A stretch of 64,000 bases of DNA, taken from CALKZN01 sp050633785 (GTDB taxonomy: Bacteria > Pseudomonadota > Gammaproteobacteria > Arenicellales > Arenicellaceae). A model generated the notes under the pieces. It searched no databases, was not told the origin of the DNA, and saw only the letters and a list, made by a program, of their open reading frames with translations. The DNA lies in assembly GCA_050633785.1 (NCBI GenBank), contig JBOEHE010000020.1, forward strand, positions 62,001 to 126,000, given 5' to 3'. Of this stretch, positions 51,004 through 58,415 are shown one piece after another (the first letter of the stretch is position 1; each line of letters starts with the position of its first letter). Made by a program: the position numbers and the translations under genes.

Positions 51004-51220
51004 CAATAAGTTCCTGCCTGTTTAGGCATTTGGCAATATCGAGTTATTCCAGTCAGAGCACTGATCATTTAACGGCTTGCCTTTCCCATTAGTCGGCAAT
51101 GCTCTCTGAATGAGTATCCCGCAAATTCAATCGAATTTCCACGTCGATAGGCCTTTCATTCTGAATAGTACTTGCGCAGAGAAAGCCAATGCACAGCCAG
51201 CTCTTTCAGGCAGAAAGATT

Positions 51221-51607
51221 TCACCATCGCTTTTTTGTGAGATTCCACCAATACAGGGCATTAGCAAAGATAAAATACGCGACTTCAGCCATTTGTTTAA
51301 CCACTGGCAAAGCAAAAATTCTGGCTTTGTATTTTTCGTCAGGTGAATTCTGCCATAGCTCGATAAAAGCATCGATGCCCACTTTGAGTTCACCGTCTGC
51401 ATTCGTTAGATGCAGATATTTTCGAACCGTCGACAAGTTTTGATCAATATTCTCAACCACTTTCTGGTCAGCATGAACATCATTCCACTTGATCTGGCAC
51501 TCAGTAGACCGACCTTGCTGTGCTTCTATACCTGCCTTGCACACCGGGCAAGCGCTGTTGAAATAGACATTAAGTTCATCTTTTTGGTCTGGGGTCTCAA
51601 TAGTCAT
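51221..51607 (-). CDS. DUF393 thiol-disulphide oxidoreductase-like protein
   Basis: The 128-residue protein opens LNVYFNSACPVCKAGI with a CPVC thioredoxin-type motif (about residues 20-23) and carries GIDAFIELW near residue 78, as in DUF393. The family has a glutaredoxin-like fold and is thought to act as a small disulphide oxidoreductase. It is divergent from a methyltransferase gene over 104 bases that contain an 18-bp perfect palindrome. Confidence 0.8.
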   Translation of the reverse strand: MTIETPDQKDELNVYFNSACPVCKAGIEAQQGRSTECQIKWNDVHADQKVVENIDQNLSTVRKYLHLTNADGELKVGIDAFIELWQNSPDEKYKARIFALPVVKQMAEVAYFIFANALYWWNLTKKRW

Positions 51608-51655
51608 TTTTTTATTTTACTGTTTCATTTATGAGAATAATACATTATCATTTAA

Positions 51656-51673
51656 TTTAACTATATAGTTAAA
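51656..51673. promoter_or_regulatory. 18-bp perfect palindrome in a divergent promoter region
   Basis: TTTAACTATATAGTTAAA is a perfect palindrome between the divergent DUF393 and methyltransferase genes. A further TTAAATAGCTAAATAACTTAA-like AT-rich stretch follows it. It may be a regulator site of ArsR/MarR or TetR type. Confidence 0.55.
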
Positions 51674-51711
51674 TAGCTAAATAACTTAATATTTAAACAA
51701 ATGAGGGAAAC

Positions 51712-52491
51712 ATGTTGGTCAAAAAAACAATCAATAATGACATTTATAATGATTATGCCAATGGTTGGTGGGATAAGGACTCTTTTTTAAATGTTCTGGA
51801 AACAGGCATTCAACCACTTAGATCCAGCTATATACAACAATGCATTCAAAGCAACAAAACAGGCTCCCTGCGTTGTCTTGATATCGGTTGCGGAGGCGGC
51901 ATCATTACCGAAAACCTGGCGAGTTTCAGCCAAGATGTCACCGGGGTCGATATCTCAGCAGCAAGCCTTGATACAGCAAGACAACATGCCCAGGAACAAG
52001 GACTGAAGATCAATTATCAACAAGCCCCAGCAGAAAACTTACCTTTCGCAGATGATTCTTTCGACCTTATTACCTGTTGTGATGTGCTCGAACATGTTGA
52101 TGATTTAGCCAAAAGCATCGCAGAAATAAGCCGGGTCTTATGTCCAGGAGGTGTGTTCGTCTATGACACTGTCAATAGAACGTTGATGAGTTACCTGTCG
52201 CTTATTGCAGTAGCACAGGATATTCCCTGGACACGTTTTGCGCCAAAAAACTCGCATGTCTGGCACAAATTTATCCGCCCTCAAGAGCTGGCCGCCCTTT
52301 TATCAGACAACCACCTCAAGCAACAGGAAGAAGTTGGTATGGCCCCATCAGTGAACCCTTTGATGATGCTATGGTATATTTTTCAGGTAAAAAATAACAA
52401 AATCGACTTTGCTACTTTTGGCAACACTATTCAGTTCAAAAGGTCTCGAAGCAAAGCCATCTCGTATCTGGGACACTGTATTAAAACATGA
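51712..52491 (+). CDS. UbiG-like SAM-dependent methyltransferase
   Basis: The 259-residue protein has the SAM-binding motif LDIGCGGG (I), VTGVDIS (II) and LITCCDVLEHVDD (III), plus SHVWHKFIRPQEL typical of UbiG-type O-methyltransferases. UbiG methylates the quinone ring in ubiquinone synthesis; here the N-terminus and the VKK-rich start differ, so this may be a homologue acting on another small molecule. It has its own terminator and an upstream palindrome, so regulation may differ from ubiG. Confidence 0.75.
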   Translation: MLVKKTINNDIYNDYANGWWDKDSFLNVLETGIQPLRSSYIQQCIQSNKTGSLRCLDIGCGGGIITENLASFSQDVTGVDISAASLDTARQHAQEQGLKINYQQAPAENLPFADDSFDLITCCDVLEHVDDLAKSIAEISRVLCPGGVFVYDTVNRTLMSYLSLIAVAQDIPWTRFAPKNSHVWHKFIRPQELAALLSDNHLKQQEEVGMAPSVNPLMMLWYIFQVKNNKIDFATFGNTIQFKRSRSKAISYLGHCIKT

Positions 52492-52550
52492 AAAAATACA
52501 CTCACTTGAGCGACCTTATTCTATGGTTATGAATAAACCTTGCTCTATAA

Positions 52551-52580
52551 AAAAGCCTGCTCAATGAGCAGGCTTTTATT
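52551..52580. terminator. Bidirectional intrinsic terminator
   Basis: AAAAGCCTGCTC (52551-52562) and GAGCAGGCTTTT (52566-52577) form a 12-bp perfect stem with a 3-base loop and A/T tails on both sides, between the plus-strand methyltransferase and the minus-strand DUF1080 lipoprotein gene. Confidence 0.9.
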
Positions 52581-52600
52581 TCAGACAAGCTTAAACGCAT

Positions 52601-53155
52601 TTATAATGGCGTAATACTCATATTTCTAAACTGAATAACACCACCTTTAAAACGTTGCAAACCGATATAGCCTGAGGGGTGAGCAGCCGAACTTGCTTCA
52701 GCGGTTTTCACACCATTAATCTCAACTGATACCTTTCCAGCATTCACAGTAAAAACCATTTTATTCCATTTGCCAATTGTGTTGGATTTCGACGCCGGTG
52801 GCGCATGTCTAACAATAGAACCTGTACGAAACTCAGGTTTTTTATGATTATCAGAGATGTTAGCCTCAAAACAGTTTTTTGAGCCGATTTCAGTATTATT
52901 TTTACAATTCACAAACACACCTGAGTTCACTTGCTCATCCGGCATAAATTCAATCTCTAAACGAAAGTTAGTGTAAGTATCTGGTGATACCAAATAACTT
53001 TTCCCAGGGGTAGCACTGGATGTCGTCACTCCATTTTTTACCGTCCAAATATTCTCTCCCACCGTATTCCACGTCTCTAGCACAGAATTATTTTTCCCTG
53101 TTGATGCGCAAGCAGACAGCAGCACCCCAAAGACAATGATTAATATATTTTTCAT
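52601..53155 (-). CDS. DUF1080/3-keto-disaccharide hydrolase-like lipoprotein
   Basis: The start is ATG 53155 (184 residues) with a perfect GGAGG 5 bases before; the frame extends upstream without meaning. A lipobox LSAC (residues about 12-15) makes it a lipoprotein. The mature beta-sandwich has FRLEIEFMPDEQVNSGVFV, a hallmark of the DUF1080 concanavalin-like family, and ends HPSGYIGLQRFKGGVIQFRNMSITPL. Members act on keto-glycosides or bind sugars. It is the last conserved gene before the cassette cluster. Confidence 0.8.
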   Translation of the reverse strand: MKNILIIVFGVLLSACASTGKNNSVLETWNTVGENIWTVKNGVTTSSATPGKSYLVSPDTYTNFRLEIEFMPDEQVNSGVFVNCKNNTEIGSKNCFEANISDNHKKPEFRTGSIVRHAPPASKSNTIGKWNKMVFTVNAGKVSVEINGVKTAEASSAAHPSGYIGLQRFKGGVIQFRNMSITPL

Positions 53156-53588
53156 GCATTCCTCCACATTATAGATGTTATTTAAAACATTCTTGCAAGC
53201 AAGATGCTCCAATACATCAGTAATGCACAGAACGTGCCAAAACATCAGGCGAAGTAGAAGGCGAGATAAATAGCAATAAGCACTGTTTTTTAAGAAACTT
53301 CCGTCCTAGAACCAGATATCGTTAGAGAGCATTATTTCTTTTTCTGATAGTTACTATTAACGACATCTATCTTGCAAAATAGATATTGATTTCTTCGCTT
53401 GCCCAAATAAACAGCCTTAGGGTAACAGTACAAATTAAAATGAATACTCAATCAGAGATAAACTTATTCAGTTGAGTTGAAACACATTCTAAAAATACTC
53501 CTAAGCAGTTTCTGATTATCATATCCTTCGTTCTCATAAAAAGATAATAGAGCTGATCTGCACCTTAGAGGTTATAGTATGTGTATAA
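53156..53588. other. Non-coding region left of the cassette cluster
   Basis: These 433 bases hold no supported gene. They contain the promoter side of the DUF1080 gene, AT-rich sequence, and at 53563-53611 a copy of a 49-bp repeat that recurs at 57188-57236. I cannot identify a further attC site here. Confidence 0.5.
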
Positions 53589-53611
53589 CTAACAATGGCT
53601 GTCTATTATTT
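53563..53611. repeat. 49-bp direct repeat, copy 1
   Basis: This copy begins CCTTAGAGGTTATAG and ends GGCTGTCTATTATTT. The second copy at 57188-57236 differs at about 7 positions. It covers the last codons and stop of the minus-strand gene at 53589. Confidence 0.75.
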
Positions 53612-53921
53612 CCCTAGGTGTTTTTACCATAATGAAATTCCTATTATTACTAAACCACCAAAAATAGATAGGTACCTCACACCAATTATGAGTGATTTCA
53701 TCAAGTTTTTCTAGTTTGAAACACCTTGCCAAAATAAATGTAAATGCAAATTTGAAATTACGTGGCCCTGACCAAAAAGACCAAGGTTTACCTAAACTTT
53801 CATAGAGCTCAGGGTATTTTAATGAAATTCTTTCTACCAGAACCACTTGCGCAATGATGAACATCAGAAAACAAAAAAAGCCAACAGAAACTAGGATTAT
53901 TAAATAACTAAATGTATCCAT
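53589..53921 (-). CDS. Cassette gene: small one-TM protein (110 aa)
   Basis: I start at ATG 53921 (MDTFSYLIILV); a GTG 4 codons earlier is possible. It has one TM helix (about residues 4-27) followed by a soluble part with the segments YPELYESLGKPWSFW and FTFILARCFKLEKL, ending REIIDSHC. I do not recognise it; the layout recalls small DUF-type universal-stress membrane proteins of cassettes. Its upstream attC (53932-54049) ends 10 bases before the start, and its 3' end lies in the 49-bp repeat. Confidence 0.6.
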   Translation of the reverse strand: MDTFSYLIILVSVGFFCFLMFIIAQVVLVERISLKYPELYESLGKPWSFWSGPRNFKFAFTFILARCFKLEKLDEITHNWCEVPIYFWWFSNNRNFIMVKTPREIIDSHC

Positions 53922-53931
53922 GTGCACCTGC

Positions 53932-54049
53932 ACCTAACGCCGGTGTAAATTGGCCACATTGTGAAGTGGAATTTTGTGCGATAATTTGCGGAGCAAATGC
54001 GCAAAATAGAACGTAGCAATGTGGGTCAATTTTGACACCATTGTTAGGT
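53932..54049 (-). repeat. attC site 1 (118 bp)
   Basis: On the minus strand ACCTAAC (R'') starts the site and GTTAGGT (R') ends it, perfect matches to RYYYAAC and GTTRRRY and exact complements of each other. Inner dyads are GGTGT/ACACC, AATTG/CAATT and CCACATTG/CAATGTGG. Length and structure fit a VCR-like attC. Confidence 0.9.
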
Positions 54050-54057
54050 TCTCGCCA

Positions 54058-54471
54058 CTACTGTCCAAAACCGCACCTTAAAATATACAGCACTCGTTCT
54101 CCGGGTATTTGAGTTACATAAACAAAACAAACATCTTCTTCCTCTTTAACAATGCTCCCAAAAAACTCAAGCTTTCCATACTCACACCGATAAAACTCAA
54201 AAAACGACTCAGTTAAAGTGAACTTTCCTACTGGAGGTCTGATCGCTAATTTAAAAACTGAATCAACAGAATGTTTAAACTCTTGGTTATTCATATGACT
54301 TAGTTTTGGTACTTCGGAATCCTGCCAACCTTCATGTGTAAGTTTATCTATTACAACGTTTTGAAGATCTACATCGTTAGTCAATTCAAAATACTTTAGA
54401 TCTATCCAGAATCCATAATCTGCAGAAAATTGACATAGACCTTTTATGTATCCTGCTAGTTCTTCTCTCAT
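54058..54471 (-). CDS. Cassette gene: hypothetical protein (137 aa)
   Basis: I do not recognise this protein. It is a soluble 137-residue protein with an N-terminal helical region (REELAGYIKGLCQFSADYGFW) and a C-terminal beta-rich half (FTLTESFFEFYRCEYGKLEFFGSIV). It lies between attC2 and attC1, with the stop 8 bases before attC1, as in a cassette. Start ATG 54471 follows closely after attC2. Confidence 0.6.
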   Translation of the reverse strand: MREELAGYIKGLCQFSADYGFWIDLKYFELTNDVDLQNVVIDKLTHEGWQDSEVPKLSHMNNQEFKHSVDSVFKLAIRPPVGKFTLTESFFEFYRCEYGKLEFFGSIVKEEEDVCFVYVTQIPGERVLYILRCGFGQ

Positions 54472-54481
54472 ACTCTCATTA

Positions 54482-54540
54482 GCCTAACGCCCCGCTAAAG
54501 GGCGGCTGTAAGCCGTCCATTTTTAAGTGGCTTGTTAAAT
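54482..54540 (-). repeat. attC site 2 (59 bp)
   Basis: In plus-strand reading the ends are GCCTAAC (54482-54488) and GTTAAAT (54534-54540), consistent with RYYYAAC and GTTRRRY, with GCCCCGCTAAAGGGCGGC inside. This is the compact attC form of about 60 bases. Confidence 0.85.
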
Positions 54541-55008
54541 GCTTTTGTACGCAATTTCATATAATGACTTTAGGTTATTTTCCCATTCAACACTAGGTGG
54601 GTTTTTAAGTGGGAAGCGATCTTTATATTCTTCATATATAACTCTCAGCCTATCAGCTTCTTCACCCACCCCAACTACAATAAGATTATCTATTGCAGAA
54701 TAGACTTTATTTTTTGCTGCCTTCTCAAACCAATAGCTAGCTTTTTCAATATCACTTTCATAATTTTCAATAGCCTCCTTTTCGCTTGTATATAGGTAAC
54801 CTAAGTAGTAGATACAGGCAACTTGATACTGAGACATAGGATCATTCTGTTCAGCAAGCAGAAGTAGAGTATTTAAATGTTCATGAAACCTCAAAGCCCA
54901 GTTTTCGGTAATATACCAATTTTCTCCACCATTTATTGCTCCAAGGCTTTTAGAATCATCTAAAAATGATTGAACTTCAGGTTTAATTTCCATATTTTGA
55001 TTGTGCAT
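54535..55008 (-). CDS. Cassette gene: Sel1-repeat-like protein (157 aa)
   Basis: The 157-residue protein has two tetratricopeptide/Sel1-like units, most clearly PMSQYQVACIYYLGYLY and EKASYWFEKAAKNKVYSAI, i.e. the Sel1 pattern of A....LG..Y......A..WF.KAA. Sel1-type proteins act as scaffolds in protein-protein contact. The stop codon lies within attC2, as expected for a cassette gene, and ATG 55008 lies inside attC3's left box. Confidence 0.7.
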   Translation of the reverse strand: MHNQNMEIKPEVQSFLDDSKSLGAINGGENWYITENWALRFHEHLNTLLLLAEQNDPMSQYQVACIYYLGYLYTSEKEAIENYESDIEKASYWFEKAAKNKVYSAIDNLIVVGVGEEADRLRVIYEEYKDRFPLKNPPSVEWENNLKSLYEIAYKSI

Positions 55009-55117
55009 TTAACGCCCGGCTAACCCGCTGGAACGTAGTTGATTGTTTTGTGCAAGCGTAGCGAAAAAGCACAAAACGAGCAACGTAGTGGAGGTCGGAT
55101 TGAGCCGCTTGTTAAAC
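55007..55117 (-). repeat. attC site 3 (111 bp)
   Basis: Plus-strand reading: ATTTAAC (55007-55013) ... GTTAAAC (55111-55117), both matching the core consensus, with GTTTTGTGC / GCACAAAAC as the inner dyad. Confidence 0.9.
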
Positions 55118-55552
55118 ACGGGTTGCCAACCCCACTGCTAAACCTTTGTTTTGTACAGGTATTACAATATAAACATACCTTCCATGAAACTCCGACTCTG
55201 CATTTATAAGAATTGCTTGGTTCGAAGATATTGGGTCGATATCAGGTTCTATAAGTCGATAAGACATCTGAATATATTCAACAATATCCCAAGCGAACAA
55301 TTTTAGAAGCGATTCATCTTTAATATTAAGCTTAGATAGAGCGTGTTTCTCCAGAGCCCTATCTATTTCTTTGTAACCAATAGATGAGCTATCAAGTAGA
55401 GTCACATTATGGTTTGATAGGTGTTTTCTAAAATCATCTTCCACGCTGCTTTCAGAGTCAAATGCCTCAACCCAGAAATCACATCGATTTCCACTGAGTC
55501 GTCTTAACGCTAGAAGATACCCGTCTAAATTTAATATTGGTCGTTCATCCAT
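55112..55552 (-). CDS. Cassette gene: hypothetical protein (146 aa)
   Basis: I do not recognise this protein. It is a soluble 146-residue protein with a DERPILNLDGYLLALRRLSGNRCDF start, a helical middle and a beta-rich end. Its last codon and stop (TAA) lie in attC3's core box, and the ATG is 7 bases after attC4. This tight placement supports cassette origin. Confidence 0.6.
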   Translation of the reverse strand: MDERPILNLDGYLLALRRLSGNRCDFWVEAFDSESSVEDDFRKHLSNHNVTLLDSSSIGYKEIDRALEKHALSKLNIKDESLLKLFAWDIVEYIQMSYRLIEPDIDPISSNQAILINAESEFHGRYVYIVIPVQNKGLAVGLATRV

Positions 55553-55558
55553 AAGAGT

Positions 55559-55620
55559 GATTAACGCCTCAAGCAGAGGCGCGCGTATTTTGCGCGTCCT
55601 GCTGACTTGACTTGTTATGT
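55559..55620 (-). repeat. attC site 4 (62 bp)
   Basis: Plus-strand reading: GATTAAC (55559-55565; one mismatch to RYYYAAC) ... GTTATGT (55614-55620; VCR-like GTTATGY), with AACGCCTCAAGCAGAGGC and the inner dyad GCGCGT...GCGCG. The overall form is a compact attC. Confidence 0.8.
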
Positions 55621-56276
55621 GAATGATTTTTAATAATTTCTCTCATTTCGCTAAATGGACGTACATCACCAAAAGCTCTATAGAAAGTTGTTAATGAGGC
55701 TTCATGCAAGCCATGCCCATGCCCCGCGTTTAAATCCGATAAAAAGATCACCTGATAGCCTAGCTCAACTGCGTCTCTGGCTGAAGACTCACAACAAATA
55801 TTTGTCACTGTGCCGCAAATCAATATAGTTTCAATATTTCTTGCTTTTAATTGTTCGTGTAAATTTGAGCGTCCAGGAAAAAAAGCACTAAACCCCTCTT
55901 TACTTGCTACTACATCATCTGCCTTTACTACTAACTTTTCGTGTAACTTAGAATCAGGAGAGCTTGATTGCGCTCTCTCGTAAAAAACTGTAGCTAGTTC
56001 TTGACCAAATACAGCAATATGATTTTGTTGCACCTCTTTGCTCGATACTGTTACCCAAGCAACTGTACCACCAGCATTTCGTAACGTTGATGCTAGAGAA
56101 TTAATTGATGGAATCATCTCTAGGCATCGACTATCTGCTTCCACAAAAGAAGCTGTCATATCTATAGTAACTAGAGCTGTACGCAGTGGATTTATATTAT
56201 TGAACGCGTGAAGCGTCCCTCTTCGTGAGATCACTTTATCAACTACTTTTTGATTCTTTATTTCGGGATGTCTCAT
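55569..56276 (-). CDS. Cassette gene: isochorismatase-family cysteine hydrolase
   Basis: The 235-residue protein (ATG 56276) has the triad of the isochorismatase-like family: Asp39 in LVTIDMTASF, Lys126 in VASKEGFSAF, and Cys161 in CGTVTNICCESSARDA. These hydrolases act on isochorismate, nicotinamide or related amides; the substrate is unknown. Residues from about 219 to the stop are encoded inside attC4, so the tail SHNKSSQQDAQNTRASA comes from the recombination site. The frame opens further upstream with a GTG, but the ATG is next to the family sequence. Confidence 0.75.
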   Translation of the reverse strand: MRHPEIKNQKVVDKVISRRGTLHAFNNINPLRTALVTIDMTASFVEADSRCLEMIPSINSLASTLRNAGGTVAWVTVSSKEVQQNHIAVFGQELATVFYERAQSSSPDSKLHEKLVVKADDVVASKEGFSAFFPGRSNLHEQLKARNIETILICGTVTNICCESSARDAVELGYQVIFLSDLNAGHGHGLHEASLTTFYRAFGDVRPFSEMREIIKNHSHNKSSQQDAQNTRASA

Positions 56277-56285
56277 TGTTTTTTC

Positions 56286-56371
56286 ACATAACACCTCAGT
56301 AACGGGCAGAAAATCGCGTAGCGATTTTTTTTCCAGCGAATGAAATGAGTGAGTTCACTGACTTGTTATGC
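56286..56371 (-). repeat. attC site 5 (86 bp)
   Basis: Plus-strand reading: ACATAAC (56286-56292) ... GTTATGC (56365-56371), the VCR-type ends and exact complements save one base, with an internal AAAATCGC/GCGATTTT dyad. Confidence 0.88.
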
Positions 56372-56812
56372 GCTTTTTTCATCATCGTAGCAATACCAAA
56401 ATTCCCACCAAACTGAAATTTCTAAGTCTGCAAGGAGTTTCATTTGTTTTGGTTCCATAGTTGGCCCGCCTTGATTTCCACTTGATTCCCAAAGACAGCA
56501 AATATCGATATTAGCCCCCAACTTTTGTAATTTGTGAATACCTTCCTTTGCAGGATGTGCTTTCTCAATTATCCAATCTAAGTGTCTCCTAGAATCTTTT
56601 GATTTTATAAATTCTTTACTGCCCAAATACCAACAATTTAATTTATTTTTCGATTTAGAGTTACTGACGTTTCTAAGTTCTCCTTTTACTCTTACTTCAG
56701 TTGGTGAGATATCTAGTATTTTTGTAATTTCATCTGGTGAAATATCTTCTGAAGAAATCCTTAGCAAGGAATCGGTTTTTGCACAGGTCGCATAGTTGTC
56801 GTCGTAATTCAT
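56366..56812 (-). CDS. Cassette gene: DUF4279-like protein (148 aa)
   Basis: The 148-residue protein reads TDSLLRISSEDISPDEITKILDISPTEVRVKGE, then W-rich ends and LLADLEISVWWEFWYC. The order resembles DUF4279, a family common in cassettes and often suspected to be immunity-type proteins. Function unknown. Its TAA lies in attC5's core box. A recognisable attC on its upstream side is not clear. Confidence 0.7.
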   Translation of the reverse strand: MNYDDNYATCAKTDSLLRISSEDISPDEITKILDISPTEVRVKGELRNVSNSKSKNKLNCWYLGSKEFIKSKDSRRHLDWIIEKAHPAKEGIHKLQKLGANIDICCLWESSGNQGGPTMEPKQMKLLADLEISVWWEFWYCYDDEKSA

Positions 56813-57233
56813 GTCTTTATCTGGCTATGGGTGCATAACATTTGTATATGAGGCATGCTCGCTTTGCCATTTGCTGTATTTCCATGATTCCTCCCTTATC
56901 TATTTGAATATCAAACGAAAATAGCAAATCTGTTCCTTAGTCGCAATATAAATAGATGTGCATGCGCGTTAATTCCGATATATGTGCATGCCTGTTAATT
57001 ATTTTTACAAAACTGCAAGCAATTGATTATCAGGAAGTTTTTAAAATCAGTTATTAGATAAGTAAGCATTAAATTTGTTGGAAAACACGCACGCTTGTTT
57101 AGGCGTTCATTTGTAGGGATTGCATTTGCTGATACAAAGAGATCATCATGGCAAGTCCGTTTATGTATTCATTGAGAGCAACTATCGCCTTAGAAGTTAT
57201 AATATTCGTATAGCTAACGATGGCTGTCTATTA
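56813..57233. other. Non-coding cassette spacer with possible degenerate attC
   Basis: These 421 bases between two cassette genes contain no gene. GCATAAC (near 56832) could be one core box, and GTTAATT (near 56972 and 56993) a degenerate partner, with AGGCATGC and GCATGCCT as an inner dyad, but this is uncertain. TGTGCATGC and GTTAATT each occur twice about 25 bases apart. Toward 57233 it enters the 49-bp repeat. Confidence 0.4.
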
Positions 57234-57236
57234 TTA
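57188..57236. repeat. 49-bp direct repeat, copy 2
   Basis: Begins CCTTAGAAGTTATAATATT and ends GGCTGTCTATTATTA. It matches copy 1 at 53563-53611 at about 42 of 49 positions. It lies just after the stop of the minus-strand lipoprotein gene. Confidence 0.75.
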
Positions 57237-57626
57237 TTTTGTGCTATTGAATGAACTATGATTCAATGTAACGATTCCATTTATTCCCGAAAAGCTAAGT
57301 ATAGGATTTCCAGACTTATCAAAAGAAAAGCTCCAATCACACACAGGGCTAGTTTTTTCACCTAATGATAGGCAGACTTTGTCATCTGTTAGATACCATT
57401 TAAAGTGACTATTTTCCTCGAATCTATTTTCGATAGTTTCAGTTGGATTTTTGAATTTAATCACAAAAGTGTAAGTACCATCCTTTTCCAACCTTAAGTA
57501 GCCGGAATCCTCATAACCATCGTTCTCGATATACCAAGACCAATTACCTACAAAGCGACGTTCCGTTTCCGTGAGGTTACTACATGCTGAAACTACTAGC
57601 ATAATACTTACGATCAAATATCTCAT
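57234..57626 (-). CDS. Cassette gene: small lipoprotein (130 aa)
   Basis: The lipobox VSAC (residues 12-15) follows a short signal peptide. The mature part is beta-rich: FVGNWSWYIENDGYEDSGYLRLEKDGTYTF, then FKWYLTDDKVCLSLGEKTSPVCDWSFSFDKSGNP, with a Cys pair, in the style of lipocalin-like cassette lipoproteins. Exact family unknown. The ATG lies 4 bases from attC site 7, and the 49-bp repeat starts after its stop. Confidence 0.65.
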   Translation of the reverse strand: MRYLIVSIMLVVSACSNLTETERRFVGNWSWYIENDGYEDSGYLRLEKDGTYTFVIKFKNPTETIENRFEENSHFKWYLTDDKVCLSLGEKTSPVCDWSFSFDKSGNPILSFSGINGIVTLNHSSFNSTK

Positions 57627-57629
57627 TTC

Positions 57630-57689
57630 ACTTAACCCCTAGTTAAAGAGCTGGCTTTAAACCATCCATTCTTCAGCTGCTTTTACTGA
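57630..57689 (-). repeat. attC site 7, degenerate (about 60 bp)
   Basis: Plus-strand reading: ACTTAAC (57630-57636) fits the core box. The far end, GCTTTTACTGA, aligns with attC2's GCTTGTTAAAT but has lost the GTT core. The middle (CCCTAGTTAAAGAGCTGGC) is alignable to attC2. It may be too decayed for recombination. Confidence 0.55.
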
Positions 57690-58101
57690 CTGCATCAAAT
57701 ATTTTGCAATAGTGTTTTTCATATTTAGAATTTATAACCCCAGCTTTATACATTTGCCAAGTTAAGTGCGCACCGAGCCAACAGAAATTATCTATAGCAT
57801 CATCACCTTTATTAGTTCTATATCGATACCTCAAACTTCCTTCTGGATCTTTCTTTCCTTCTTCAGAGTCAGGAGAATTATGCGCCCATACATCAAGCTT
57901 CACATTAGCAGCGTAAGCAGAAAAATGCACAAGCAACCTTGAATTTGCATCAGCTACCTGAAACTCTAATTTAAGGTAGTCATCATTTCCTGAAGAATTC
58001 AAAATACTCACGCCATTATTCAAACAGAGTAACCCCTCTAATTCATTTAATAAAAAACGATATTCCATAATTTTCGAACATGGCGTTTTACGCAGCTGCA
58101 T
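57673..58101 (-). CDS. Cassette gene: hypothetical protein (142 aa)
   Basis: I do not recognise this protein. The frame begins at ATG 58101, in or beside a degenerate attC; a start at ATG 58068 (MEYRFLLNELEGLL) may be the real one. It is soluble, with NGVSILNSSGNDDYLKLEFQVAD and a WAHNSPDSEEGKKDPEG loop, and ends FDAVSKSS with the stop inside attC7. Position makes it a cassette gene. Confidence 0.55.
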   Translation of the reverse strand: MQLRKTPCSKIMEYRFLLNELEGLLCLNNGVSILNSSGNDDYLKLEFQVADANSRLLVHFSAYAANVKLDVWAHNSPDSEEGKKDPEGSLRYRYRTNKGDDAIDNFCWLGAHLTWQMYKAGVINSKYEKHYCKIFDAVSKSS

Positions 58102-58191
58102 CTGGAGGTCCAGAAGTTTTGTGATTGCTTTGTGCTATTCAAGCACAAAAGCGAGTAACTGAAAGTTATCCATTTGACCGCTTTGTTAACA
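58096..58191 (-). repeat. Degenerate attC-like site 8
   Basis: The right end reads GACCGCTTTGTTAACA, aligning with attC3's GAGCCGCTTGTTAAAC; the inner dyad TTTTGTGCT / AGCACAAAA is also shared with attC3. The left core box (RYYYAAC) is not recognisable. It would be the site of a cassette whose gene has been lost. Confidence 0.4.
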
Positions 58192-58386
58192 GTTTTCTAA
58201 TAAAATTCCGGCTAACTATAACTAATCATGCCCAATATAGCCATATAAGCAGAGATAGTGAGTATTGCATTTGCAAATGACCTTTTTTAAATTCTTCCAT
58301 GGGCCCCTAGCCATTTTTCACCATTTCTGAATCGGTCTATTTATTACCACTTTCTGAGACATTAGTAATAAACAAAATATTGACAA

Positions 58387-58402
58387 CCTTCTAGTTGGTA
58401 GG
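58387..58402 (+). promoter_or_regulatory. TetR-type operator A
   Basis: CCTTCTAGTTGGTAGG occurs 14 bases before the TetR ATG and recurs inverted with one change before the SDR start (59008-59023). The two copies mark the binding sites of this repressor. Confidence 0.7.
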
Positions 58403-58415
58403 ATACATTTGCCAA

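Larger units (their letters stand above)
53563..58191 (-). mobile_element. Integron-type gene-cassette cluster without integrase (CALIN candidate)
   Basis: Eight small minus-strand genes are separated by sites with integron attC architecture: ends RYYYAAC and GTTRRRY, internal dyads and the usual AACGCC next to one core box. Gene stops fall within the adjoining site in several cases, as in cassettes. The genes (membrane protein, Sel1-type, DUF4279, isochorismatase-type, lipoprotein and unknowns) have no functional theme. No tyrosine recombinase is visible, and the gene on the right is a TetR repressor on the other strand, so the integrase is absent from this window. Confidence 0.8.

Noticed and set aside
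58192..58386. Possible integrase or attI site at the right end of the cassette cluster
   Set aside because: There is no tyrosine-recombinase sequence on either strand and no recognisable attI; the next gene is a TetR repressor.
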